Assembly: GCA_021812865.1 (NCBI GenBank) | Contig: JAKAMP010000060.1 | Location: 1-9,758, forward strand | From: Bacteroidota bacterium | GTDB taxonomy: Bacteria; Bacteroidota; Bacteroidia; Bacteroidales; JAAYUG01 | Direction of reading: 5' to 3' | Length of the DNA stretch: 9,758 nucleotides | Shown: positions 1-6,450 of the stretch, in pieces | Position numbering within the stretch: position 1 is the stretch's first letter | How the letters are laid out: each line of letters opens with the position of its first letter | The notes under the pieces: generated by a model | Told to the model about the DNA's origin: nothing | Seen by the model: the letters and a program-made list of their open reading frames with translations, nothing else | Database searches by the model: none | Translations under genes and position numbers: made by a program

Positions 1-295
1 ACAGGATCAGTTCCATTACTGTCTTTCTGGCATTCAGCACGCGAATGGAGTGGGTATTCACTTCCATACCATTGGTGCATGCTGTAGCGCAGGCAGGAGC
101 AAGGTTTCTGCGGCCTTTGACTTCGACAACGCAGATACGGCATCCACCGGGCTTATTTTCAATATTGAAATCGTCCAGTTTAAGGTAGCAAAGCGAAGGA
201 ATTTTAATGCCTACGGTCTTGGCAGCCTCCAGAAGGGTTGTGCCGGTAGGCACTTCAACCTGTTTGTTATCTATAGTGAGTTTTATCGTTTCCAT
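1..295 (-). CDS. hydA: [FeFe]-hydrogenase catalytic subunit HydA (HndD-like), N-terminal part, cut by window edge
   Basis: Reading the minus strand from the ATG at 295 gives 98 codons that stay open to the edge. They begin METIKLTIDNKQVEVPTGTT and form a plant-type [2Fe-2S] ferredoxin domain. Its four ligands are visible at C36, C52, C55 and C69 (C-x15-C-x2-C-x13-C), with the local motif GGCRICVVEV. This N-terminal domain is shared by HydA/HndD, NuoG and some formate dehydrogenases. The gene starts 8 bp after the hydB stop, and that order (HndB-like, hydB, hydA) is what identifies it as the catalytic subunit of an NAD(P)-linked hydrogenase. In the family this subunit is cytoplasmic, carries the H-cluster and several Fe-S clusters, and makes or oxidises H2. 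The H-cluster motifs lie outside the window, so the catalytic assignment is from context. The plus-strand reading frame over the same bases is a shadow. Confidence 0.85.
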   Translation of the reverse strand, partial: METIKLTIDNKQVEVPTGTTLLEAAKTVGIKIPSLCYLKLDDFNIENKPGGCRICVVEVKGRRNLAPACATACTNGMEVNTHSIRVLNARKTVMELIL

Positions 296-303
296 ACAAT
301 GAA

Positions 304-2097
304 TTAATTAATATAAACAGCGTCAAACTTGCATTTTTCGAGGCATGCACCACACTTGATACAGATATTCTGGTTGATTGTGTGTACCTGCTTGCGTTCT
401 CCGGTAATGGCGCCAACAGGGCAGTTTCTTGCACAGGCAGTACAGCCAACGCACATTTCCGGTTTGATGAAATACTGAAGGAGCTCCTTGCAACGGCTTG
501 CACGGCAACGCTTGTCATGCACATGTTCCTTGTATTCATCCATGAAATGTTCCATGGTCGAAAGTACGGGGTTGGGGGAAGATTGGCCCAATCCGCACAG
601 GGAAGTGTCGACAATCACCTTGGCCAGGTTTCGCAGCAGTTCCAGATCTTCTTCCGTACCGTTTCCCTTGGTGATCTTTTCAAGAATTTCATACAGGCGT
701 TTGTTGCCGATCCTGCAGGGGGCGCATTTGCCGCACGATTCCTCAACCGTGAAATCGAGATAATACTTGGCCATAGCTACCATGCAATCGTCTTCATCCA
801 TCACGATCATACCACCCGAACCCATCATGGAACCGCTGGCTACCAGGTTTTCATAATCGATGGGCAGGTCAAGGTGTTTTTCAGTAAGGCAACCGCCGGA
901 TGGTCCTCCGGTCTGAACAGCCTTGAACTTCTTGCCATTTTTGATGCCCCCGCCGATCTCGAAGATCACTTCGCGAAGGGTGGTTCCCATAGGCACTTCA
1001 ATCAGGCCAACATTGTTGATTTTGCCCGCCAGGGCGAAAACCTTTGTTCCCTTGGATTTTTCTGTACCGATGCTGGAGAACCAATCTGCACCTTTAAGAA
1101 TGATTGGGGAAATATTGGCATAGGTTTCCACATTGTTCACGATGGTAGGTTTGCCAAGATAGCCGGCTTCGGCAGGGAAGGGAGGTTTGAAAGTTGGTTC
1201 GCCACGCAGTCCTTCCATGGAATGGATCAGGGCAGTTTCTTCACCGCAAACGAAAGCCCCGGCCCCATAACGCAGTTCGATATCAAAACCGAAGGGGGTT
1301 CCGAAAATGTTTTCGCCGAGCAGACCGTATTCCCTGGCCTGGCCGATGGCAATTTTAAGACGCTCGATGGCCAGCGGGTATTCAGCCCTGATGTATATAA
1401 GGCCTTTGGACGAGCCAATGCAATAGCCTGCAATGGCCATGGCTTCGAGCACGGAATGGGGATCGCCTTCGAGAACGGAACGGTCCATGAACGCGCCCGG
1501 GTCGCCCTCGTCGGCATTGCACACCACGTACTTCTCATCGGCCTTGTTTTTGCTGGCCAGTTCCCACTTCACACCAGTGGGGAACCCGGCGCCTCCGCGT
1601 CCGCGCAGTCCGGACTTCTTGATCAGGTCAATGGTTTGCGCAGGCGTCATATCAGAAAGTACCCTACCCAGCGCCTGGTATCCATCGCGGGCTATATATT
1701 CATCAATATTTTCCGGGTTGATAAAGCCACAGTTTCTCAAAGCAATGCGGATCTGCTTTTTATAGAAGTTCATGTGCTTCGAATCGCTCACATACTCCTT
1801 CTTCTCAGGATCGAGATACAGGAGGCGCTCAACCTTTCTTCCTTTAACGATATGCTCCTGGATGATTTCCTTTGCATTGGAAGGTTTTACCTGGGTATAA
1901 AAAGTATTGTCAGGCATCACCTTCACAATAGGTCCTTTCTCACAAAAGCCAAAGCAGCCGGTTTTGATTACCTGCACTTCATCCTGCAGCCCTCTTGCTT
2001 CAAGCTCTGATCTTAAGTTCGAAAGAATACTGTCGCTCTCCGAAGCGCGGCAACCTGTTCCACCGCATACCAGGAGATGCATTTTATACTTTGCCAT
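304..2097 (-). CDS. hydB: NAD(P)H/FMN subunit HydB of NAD-linked [FeFe]-hydrogenase (NuoF-like, HndC-like)
   Basis: A 597-residue flavoprotein subunit with the full HydB domain order. Residues 1-90 form a thioredoxin-fold [2Fe-2S] domain with C11, C16, C48 and C52. The NuoF core follows, with the NAD(P)H-binding glycine loop GRGGAGFPTG at 166-175 and the FMN-site motif CNADEGDPGAF near 195-205. Next is the NuoF-type [4Fe-4S] site at C455, C458, C461 and C501. The C-terminus has two bacterial ferredoxin motifs: C549/C552/C555/C559 and C579/C582/C585/C589. An extra Cys pair, C531 and C536, lies in the linker typical of HydB. Length and order match HydB of trimeric electron-bifurcating hydrogenases and HndC of NADP-reducing hydrogenase. 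The family moves electrons between NAD(P)H, ferredoxin and HydA via FMN in the cytoplasm. Whether this enzyme bifurcates, and whether it prefers NAD or NADP, cannot be read here. It starts 18 bp after the HndB-like gene and ends 8 bp before hydA. Confidence 0.95.
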   Translation of the reverse strand: MAKYKMHLLVCGGTGCRASESDSILSNLRSELEARGLQDEVQVIKTGCFGFCEKGPIVKVMPDNTFYTQVKPSNAKEIIQEHIVKGRKVERLLYLDPEKKEYVSDSKHMNFYKKQIRIALRNCGFINPENIDEYIARDGYQALGRVLSDMTPAQTIDLIKKSGLRGRGGAGFPTGVKWELASKNKADEKYVVCNADEGDPGAFMDRSVLEGDPHSVLEAMAIAGYCIGSSKGLIYIRAEYPLAIERLKIAIGQAREYGLLGENIFGTPFGFDIELRYGAGAFVCGEETALIHSMEGLRGEPTFKPPFPAEAGYLGKPTIVNNVETYANISPIILKGADWFSSIGTEKSKGTKVFALAGKINNVGLIEVPMGTTLREVIFEIGGGIKNGKKFKAVQTGGPSGGCLTEKHLDLPIDYENLVASGSMMGSGGMIVMDEDDCMVAMAKYYLDFTVEESCGKCAPCRIGNKRLYEILEKITKGNGTEEDLELLRNLAKVIVDTSLCGLGQSSPNPVLSTMEHFMDEYKEHVHDKRCRASRCKELLQYFIKPEMCVGCTACARNCPVGAITGERKQVHTINQNICIKCGACLEKCKFDAVYIN

Positions 2098-2115
2098 AAC
2101 GGGAATCTTTATTGA

Positions 2116-2511
2116 TTATTTATTGTCGATTGTTTGATAATTCACTGGGATAATGCCTTCCACGAGCTCTCCGTTGCGGATGTATTTCTCGATGATCTCG
2201 TTGGCTTTCTGGGTGTTTACATACCCGAATACGATGGGCTCTTTCCCGGGCAGCGTGACTTCAACGGTAGGTTCTGCATAGCAATAGCCCATACATCCGG
2301 TCTGTGTAACCACAGCGTCGATATTCCTCTTGTCCAGTTCATCCATAAAATATTCCATCGTTTCCTTGGCGCCCGAGGCAATACCGCAGGTGGCCATGGC
2401 AACCTTCACCTGGATCAGGTTCTCAGCGTTGCTTTTTTCTCTCAGCTCAATCCGGGACTTCATGTCCTGACTCTTTTTTTTCAGATCGGCCAGTGTTTTG
2501 ATTTTTTCCAT
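2116..2511 (-). CDS. HndB-like thioredoxin-fold (2Fe-2S) ferredoxin-domain protein of the hydrogenase operon
   Basis: A 131-residue soluble protein beginning MEKIKTLADLKKKSQ. A charged helical N-terminus (about 1-32) precedes a thioredoxin-like ferredoxin fold. The motif ATCGIASGA has C42, and QTGCMGYC has C73 and C77. A classical [2Fe-2S] thioredoxin-like ferredoxin has four ligands, as in the HydB N-terminus of the next gene. Here the position five residues after C42 is G47, so only three candidate ligands are present. The same lone-Cys CGIA motif is, from memory, usual in HndB and the related HydD proteins, so it may be a family trait. The proteins are encoded next to hydB in NADP-reducing and bifurcating hydrogenase operons, and some are reported to lack a cofactor. 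The role is unknown; a structural or assembly part is plausible. Translation stops 18 bp before hydB. There is no clear Shine-Dalgarno sequence. Confidence 0.85.
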   Translation of the reverse strand: MEKIKTLADLKKKSQDMKSRIELREKSNAENLIQVKVAMATCGIASGAKETMEYFMDELDKRNIDAVVTQTGCMGYCYAEPTVEVTLPGKEPIVFGYVNTQKANEIIEKYIRNGELVEGIIPVNYQTIDNK

Positions 2512-2588
2512 GGTTCTTGTAATTATTTGGTTCTGTAAAATTAGTTGCTACAAGGCGTTTCGGCAGGCTGAAGGCTTATGATTTATCT

Positions 2589-2620
2589 CATGATTATCAA
2601 TTTAGAATCTTTCAATCATG
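2589..2620 (-). repeat. Inverted repeat in the gap between the HATPase gene and the HndB-like gene
   Basis: CATGATT (2589-2595) and AATCATG (2614-2620) are perfect 7-bp arms around an 18-nt AT-rich loop, starting right after the HATPase stop codon. The 110-bp gap (2512-2621) is the only sizeable gap in the minus-strand gene string, so it could hold an RNA processing site, an attenuator or an internal promoter. There is no GC-rich stem and no clean T-run, so it is not a convincing intrinsic terminator. The octamer core GCTTATG also occurs three times nearby (2574, 2620, 2631), probably by chance. No good Rex-type palindrome or TAnnTTTG promoter was found in this gap. Confidence 0.3.
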
Positions 2621-2621
2621 C

Positions 2622-3167
2622 TTATGAAACGCTTATGCTTTGAAGGTTTTCTGCTATCATTTCTTTCAGTAATTTCTGAACCAGAGGCTTCATGATTTCG
2701 TGTTCGCCCAGCTCGTTTATCACCTGTTGGCTGTCAATTTTATACTCTCCTTTATCGGTTTCATGCAGATAGGTAAACCGGATAGCCGGATTGCTGCACA
2801 TCAGAATCCTGAAGATACCTGCAATGTCGCCCAGTGGTGGCCTGTCCAGGTGGTCGAGCATAAAATGGGCAGTCACCCTGCATCCTTTGCCGGGTCTGGA
2901 TTCTATTTCCATTGATCCGCCTGCCTGTTCTGCGTGTTGCAGGAGAAGAGGAAGGCCTAATCCGATTTTTCTTGTCGTACGGCTGGTATAGAACGGATCG
3001 GTAACCCGGCTAAAGACCGAGGGATCGATGCCTTCACCATTGTCAATGATCTCCATCCGGTAAAGGTTCTTCTCCCGGCTTTCACTCACATGAATGCTTA
3101 CATTCCTGGCGTTTGCCCGCAGGGAATTTTGCGCAATATCAAGTATATGCAGGGCCAGGCTTTTCAT
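2622..3167 (-). CDS. Stand-alone HATPase_c ATP-binding protein (histidine-kinase-like, no phosphoacceptor domain)
   Basis: A 181-residue protein that is mainly a GHKL ATP-binding domain. The N-box HILDIAQNSLRANA carries N14, the usual Mg-binding Asn. The G1 box IIDNGEGI has D42, G44 and G46. The G2 box is KIGLGLP (67-73). Residues from about 110 to the end form a tail I do not recognise. There is no HisKA/DHp helix pair, sensor domain, membrane segment or receiver domain, so this is not a complete histidine kinase. Genes of this type are commonly found beside hydB/hydA in bifurcating-hydrogenase operons; their function is unknown to me. An in-frame TTG lies 6 bases upstream, but the ATG at 3167 is preferred because it overlaps the PHP stop as ATGA (4 bases), a translational-coupling signature. 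ATP binding is likely; kinase activity is unproven. Confidence 0.85.
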   Translation of the reverse strand: MKSLALHILDIAQNSLRANARNVSIHVSESREKNLYRMEIIDNGEGIDPSVFSRVTDPFYTSRTTRKIGLGLPLLLQHAEQAGGSMEIESRPGKGCRVTAHFMLDHLDRPPLGDIAGIFRILMCSNPAIRFTYLHETDKGEYKIDSQQVINELGEHEIMKPLVQKLLKEMIAENLQSISVS

Positions 3168-3916
3168 TGACAAATCGTTTTTCTGCCGTTATCGTCATTA
3201 AGAGCCATGCGGAGTTCTTCCAAGGAAGCATTTTTCATATGGTAGAGCGTGGATATTCTGCCCAGGTCTGCAGGGTAATGTGCGTCGGAGTTTCTTACCA
3301 CTGTATATCTTCTTAGTCCGGGATGATTCTTCAGATAATCTTTCATGTCGGTGGCAAAGGAAATTTCTATGGCCTCGAATGGCAAATCTTCGGGTATGAA
3401 TCCCAGCTGACTCATTATGCTGTTCCTCGGGCGGTCCACATGTGCCAGGATGAAAAGCCCCTGCAGTTCATGCACCTTCTGCTCCACTTCTTCCACGCCC
3501 GAATCCAGGGCTGACCCGAGCATGTATCCGACCTCATCCACGATATTCTCCTCTTCGTCCAGAACAACCTGGCAACCGAAATATTCCGGGCGGTTGGGAA
3601 TGCGGATGATTTTGCGCTCGATATAATCCTGGAATGCGTCCAGCCTTAAATCGTTGTCAAAGAACGCGAGGCAATGCACTTCTTCCCTCGTGGTTACTTC
3701 CACTCCGCCCAGCACCGTGATACCAAAAGGTCCTGCCAGTTTCCTGGTGAGCCTGCAGTGCCTGGTACTATTATGATCGGTAATGCCGATCATATCAAGA
3801 TGTTTTTTCCGCGCCACCTGGATAATGTTGGCCGGGCTCATCTCAATATCCCCACAGGGTGAGAGCAGGGTGTGTATATGCAAGTCAGCCCTTATGGTTT
3901 TCACTGTGAATGGCAT
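3164..3916 (-). CDS. PHP-domain metal-dependent phosphoesterase
   Basis: A 250-residue PHP protein with the motif series in order: DLHIH (H13, H15), LSPCGD (D23), GITDHNS (D47, H48), GGVEVT (E73), H81, LAHVDRP (H159) and NSDAHY (D211, H213). These are the metal-ligand positions of the PHP superfamily, so a di- or trinuclear metal site is likely intact. Family members hydrolyse phosphoesters, for example nucleotides, histidinol phosphate or DNA ends; the substrate here cannot be told. There is no polymerase or other added domain. The ATG at 3916 overlaps the preceding DRTGG gene by 32 bases; a GTG at 3904 is a weaker alternative. The stop shares ATGA with the HATPase gene. Because it sits between two ATP-binding proteins and a HydS homologue, removal of a phosphate from a protein or small signal in that pathway is a reasonable guess. 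Confidence 0.85.
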   Translation of the reverse strand: MPFTVKTIRADLHIHTLLSPCGDIEMSPANIIQVARKKHLDMIGITDHNSTRHCRLTRKLAGPFGITVLGGVEVTTREEVHCLAFFDNDLRLDAFQDYIERKIIRIPNRPEYFGCQVVLDEEENIVDEVGYMLGSALDSGVEEVEQKVHELQGLFILAHVDRPRNSIMSQLGFIPEDLPFEAIEISFATDMKDYLKNHPGLRRYTVVRNSDAHYPADLGRISTLYHMKNASLEELRMALNDDNGRKTICQ

Positions 3917-4235
3917 TATACAGTCTGCCTACAATCTCAAAGGTGTCCAGCGCGGTGCCCAATATGGGAATGTTTTCTTCGTTGGCGTGCTGTAAGGTTT
4001 CCGGTTCAGGCTGAATGCCTTTCACCAGAATAACGGCGGCAAGTTCCTTCAGGGAGGCTATGGCCACCACATTTTTGTGATTCTGGAGGGTCACCCACAC
4101 CTGGCCTTCCTTGGCATTACCCATCACATCACTCAGCAGATCCGAAACATACCCGCCTGATACTTCATGGACCAGGCCTTTTGCCAGAGTATAAACCTGC
4201 AGATCGAGCTTGTTTACCAGTTCATTCACGGTCAT
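3885..4235 (-). CDS. Small DRTGG-domain protein (second copy)
   Basis: A 116-residue single-domain protein beginning MTVNELVNKL. It has the conserved segment SDLLSDVM at 31-38, then VWVTLQNHKNVVAIA and a C-terminal half of alternating strands and helices. DRTGG domains are named for a motif in phosphotransacetylase-like proteins. This copy does not contain the literal DRTGG string, as is usual for small operon members. The domain is regarded as regulatory and its ligand is unknown. The start at 4235 is chosen over an in-frame ATG at 4241: an AAAGGGA ribosome site sits about 6 nt before it, and the first copy upstream (start 6369) also begins MTVTEL. It overlaps the end of the HydS-like gene by 14 bases. 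Two DRTGG genes bracketing a HydS homologue suggest that they work with it. Confidence 0.8.
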   Translation of the reverse strand: MTVNELVNKLDLQVYTLAKGLVHEVSGGYVSDLLSDVMGNAKEGQVWVTLQNHKNVVAIASLKELAAVILVKGIQPEPETLQHANEENIPILGTALDTFEIVGRLYNAIHSENHKG

Positions 4236-5613
4236 TGTCATTCCCTTTCTTTTTAATCTTGCTGAATTTTTCCTTTCCCCAGATCATGCTCATACGGTAC
4301 AATTCATCTTTGTAATGCATGGTGCCCAGGCTTGAATATTCGGGCTTGAAAACACAATAGTATGGCTCGGCTTCCTCCTTGACAATATCTTCTGCAAGCG
4401 CCTGGCAGGAAGGTGAACCGCATGCCCCACAGTCGATGCCCGGAAGAGCACTCATAAGACTGCGTATCCTCTGCATTTTTTCCATGGCTTTCTGCATGTC
4501 GCTGTCAAGGGCCAGGCTGCTCCTGGGCTGTATCTTGCTAAGGCGGATATGTCGTTCAAGATACGCTTTATCCAGGGTGAGCTCTGAATTCTTTACCAGC
4601 TCGTTCATGCCTGCAGCCTGCTTGTATAGTTTTTCGGCAGTGAGGAAACGGTTTCCGCTCACAAGGATCCCGCCGGCACAACTTTGCTCGCAAGCCCGGA
4701 GTTCAAGGAAGTTGATACGGCCAAGATCTTCATCCTCAAGTTTTTCGAGGAAGTCGATTACATTGCCGATGCCATCGATAGACAGGGCCCGGCCTTCAAT
4801 ATTCCTGGCCTCTCCATGGGTTAGGGCCCACAGGATTCCGGTCTTCCCGGGTGAAGGAAAGGCTTCCGGGGATTTATCACGGAGTCCTTCCTGGCTGATC
4901 AGGGTGAGTACCTGATTATAAACCGAATTCATGTTCACTACCCCGGTGATCAGCGATTTTTCTTCACCCACTGGGCTTTTTAGCGCTGCGATCTTGGCTG
5001 CGCAGGGCGTAAAATAGAACAGGCCAATCTCCTCTTCGGGCACTCCGCGATCGGTCAGCAATTTCTTTACATGCAGCGCCGCGATGTCGACTGGGGGTTT
5101 GAGAGGAATGATGGTGTCGACCAGTCCGGGGAATTTGACCTGGATAAGGCGCAGTACAGCCGGACAATAGGCCGAGATGGCCGCGTTGGGGCACTCGCCT
5201 GACTGCAGGTACTCTCTTTGTTTTTCTGCCAGGAACCCGGCTGTGCGCTCTATTTCATAGATTTCGGTGAAACCCAGCTGCAGTATGGCGCTGCAGATGA
5301 GTTCATGGGACAGCTTCCTGGAGAACTGGCCGAAAAATACCGATGGAATAAGGGCTATACGGTGCCTGAAAGGTTTGATGGTTGCCAGGTCATCCTCAGC
5401 CACCTGGATGGCCGAAGAAGGGCATACCCGGAAACATTCTCCGCAGTCGATACATTTATTTTCTCTTATTACCGCTTTCCCGTCCCTGATCCGGATAGCT
5501 TCAGTGGGGCATACCCTCATGCAGTGAGAGCAACCGGCACACAACTCCATGTTGATGAGGAGAGCATGATAAAAATTTTCCGTTTCAGAAAGCGTGCGAT
5601 TCATATAATTCAT
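4222..5613 (-). CDS. HydS-like putative sensory [FeFe]-hydrogenase homologue (group C/D type)
   Basis: A 463-residue iron-sulfur protein. Residues 20-75 hold two [4Fe-4S] ferredoxin motifs (C25/C28/C31/C35 and C54/C57/C60/C64). The hydrogenase-like core follows with recognisable H-cluster loops. L1 is SAYCP (147-151), with C150 kept but the preceding Cys of TSCCP, the proton-relay residue, replaced by Y149. L2 is TPCAAK with C204. L3 is ELRACEQSCAGG with C308 and C312. Thus all four cluster-binding Cys remain while neighbouring catalytic residues differ. The C-terminus has an extra Fe-S domain, DCGACGSPSC (C395, C398, C403) with C420. This layout fits the group C/D putative sensory [FeFe]-hydrogenases; with no PAS domain it is nearer group D. 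The proposed role is sensing H2 or redox state, not bulk turnover. An in-frame GTG at 5649 would extend it; the ATG at 5613 is preferred and 5604 is possible. It overlaps the genes on both sides. Confidence 0.85.
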   Translation of the reverse strand: MNYMNRTLSETENFYHALLINMELCAGCSHCMRVCPTEAIRIRDGKAVIRENKCIDCGECFRVCPSSAIQVAEDDLATIKPFRHRIALIPSVFFGQFSRKLSHELICSAILQLGFTEIYEIERTAGFLAEKQREYLQSGECPNAAISAYCPAVLRLIQVKFPGLVDTIIPLKPPVDIAALHVKKLLTDRGVPEEEIGLFYFTPCAAKIAALKSPVGEEKSLITGVVNMNSVYNQVLTLISQEGLRDKSPEAFPSPGKTGILWALTHGEARNIEGRALSIDGIGNVIDFLEKLEDEDLGRINFLELRACEQSCAGGILVSGNRFLTAEKLYKQAAGMNELVKNSELTLDKAYLERHIRLSKIQPRSSLALDSDMQKAMEKMQRIRSLMSALPGIDCGACGSPSCQALAEDIVKEEAEPYYCVFKPEYSSLGTMHYKDELYRMSMIWGKEKFSKIKKKGNDNDRE

Positions 5614-6025
5614 TGATAATTTCAACCTGGGTACCTTTTCCAGGCGCACTGGTAATATGCAGGTGATCTGAATTCTTTTTCATATTAGGCAAGCCCATAC
5701 CAGCGCCGAATCCCATTTCCCTTACCCGTGGGGATGCCGTGGAATAACCTGCTTTCATAGCCAGGTCAATATCGGGTATACCGGGGCCTTCATCCGAAAG
5801 AATGATTTTGATTCTCCTTCCGTCAATATCAACCCAAATTTTTCCCCGGTAGGCATGGGCAACAATATTGACTTCCGCCTCGTAAAGGGCAACGGCCACC
5901 CGTTTTACCACATGGCTGTCGACATTGAGTTTTTTGAGTATTTTCTTAACATTGCTCGAGGCAGCTCCTGCATTGAAAAAATCACCTCCTTCTACCGCAT
6001 ATTCAAAATGCATAACCTGGTCCAT
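5585..6025 (-). CDS. RsbW/RsbT-like anti-sigma-factor-type ATP-binding protein
   Basis: A 146-residue single HATPase domain of the serine-kinase/anti-sigma-factor type. The N-box is ALYEAEVNIVAHAYRG with E49 and N53. The G1 box is DEGPGIPD with D78, G80 and G82. The G2 box is GFGAGMGLPNMKK (105-117). Relatives are RsbW, SpoIIAB and RsbT, which bind partner proteins and in some cases phosphorylate serine on an antagonist; no antagonist (STAS) gene is visible here. An upstream in-frame start at 6091 would overlap the previous gene by 67 bases. The ATG at 6025 is preferred because it forms TGATG with the stop of the DRTGG gene, sharing one base, which implies coupled translation. It sits directly before the HydS-like gene, so a HydS-controlled switch protein is an attractive but unproven role. 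It has no transmembrane segment or sensor domain. Confidence 0.85.
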   Translation of the reverse strand: MDQVMHFEYAVEGGDFFNAGAASSNVKKILKKLNVDSHVVKRVAVALYEAEVNIVAHAYRGKIWVDIDGRRIKIILSDEGPGIPDIDLAMKAGYSTASPRVREMGFGAGMGLPNMKKNSDHLHITSAPGKGTQVEIINELYESHAF

Positions 6026-6369
6026 CAGAATACGGGTTTTATTCCGGCTCCATAAAGAATACCGGAGGTTTTGAACATTGAACCGGGACATTCGAGCAGG
6101 GTGATTCCGCTTTCTCCGGCCAGGGTAATCATCTCGGGTGTTATGTTTCTTCCCCGTACAAACATGATGCAGGAGATATCGGACATCTCTGCCGTTCGTA
6201 TAGTCTGGGTGTTGGCCAGGCCGGTAATCAGAAGCATTTTTTCGGTCTCGACCGTCAGTACGTCGCTCATCAGGTCGGAAGCAAAAGCCTTTTCAATCTG
6301 CAGACGGGAATCGGAGTTTCCGCAGACTATTTTCGCACCAACTAGTTGAGAAAGTTCTGTGACGGTCAT
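6025..6369 (-). CDS. Small DRTGG-domain protein (first copy, first gene of the minus-strand operon)
   Basis: A 114-residue protein, MTVTELSQLVGAKIV onward. The segment SDLMSDVL falls at residues 31-38, exactly the position of SDLLSDVM in the second copy downstream. The proteins are clearly related but strongly diverged elsewhere, so they are old paralogues, not a fresh duplication. The literal DRTGG string is absent. It is the first gene of the leftward operon. Its ATG lies 31 bases from the nearest Rex-like palindrome and has no obvious Shine-Dalgarno sequence, as is common in Bacteroidota. The stop overlaps the next start as TGATG. Function is unknown; DRTGG domains are thought to be regulatory and are repeatedly found beside HydS-type hydrogenases. 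Confidence 0.75.
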   Translation of the reverse strand: MTVTELSQLVGAKIVCGNSDSRLQIEKAFASDLMSDVLTVETEKMLLITGLANTQTIRTAEMSDISCIMFVRGRNITPEMITLAGESGITLLECPGSMFKTSGILYGAGIKPVF

Positions 6370-6400
6370 ATGCTGCTGATGTTCAGGTGAATATTTTTAA

Positions 6401-6416
6401 TGTTATTTTGATAACA
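6401..6416. promoter_or_regulatory. Putative Rex operator 1
   Basis: TGTTAT TTTG ATAACA: perfect 6-bp arms with a 4-base spacer, flanked by A on each side. It fits the general Rex operator form TTGT-T/G-A-N6-T-A/C-ACAA. It lies 31 bases before the first gene of the leftward operon, probably in its leader or near its transcription start, a position suited to repression. Confidence 0.7.
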
Positions 6417-6420
6417 ATTA

Positions 6421-6439
6421 TTGAATTTTAGAAATTCAA
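6421..6439. repeat. AT-rich inverted repeat next to Rex operator 1
   Basis: TTGAATTT and AAATTCAA are perfect 8-bp arms around TAG. The outer flanks AATTA and TAATT can extend the stem if a 2-base bulge is allowed, giving about 13 paired bases (6416-6446). The sequence differs from the Rex-type motif. It could be a second regulator's operator or a hairpin in the leader of the leftward transcript. No regulator family is recognised. Confidence 0.45.
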
Positions 6440-6450
6440 AATAATTGATG

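Noticed and set aside
50..307. An 85-codon plus-strand frame at the left edge
   Set aside because: The minus strand here encodes the HydA [2Fe-2S] domain with all four Cys ligands, directly after hydB. The plus frame is a shadow.
382..2010. A 542-codon open frame on the plus strand
   Set aside because: It is antisense to hydB, whose cofactor motifs are intact along the whole length. The plus-strand translation has no recognisable domain and is the usual mirror-frame shadow.
2536..2543. A TAnnTTTG-like element (TAATTTTA on the minus strand) before the HndB-like gene
   Set aside because: It has one mismatch and no TTG at the right upstream distance. I cannot support a separate hydBA promoter from it.
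2589..2620. Intrinsic terminator after the HATPase gene
   Set aside because: The arms are only 7 bp and AT-rich, the loop is 18 nt and no T-run follows on the minus strand. Listed only as an inverted repeat.
4379..4915. A 178-codon plus-strand frame inside the HydS-like gene
   Set aside because: It is antisense to the L3 and C-terminal Fe-S motifs of the real gene, and is Ser/Arg-rich as expected for a shadow frame.
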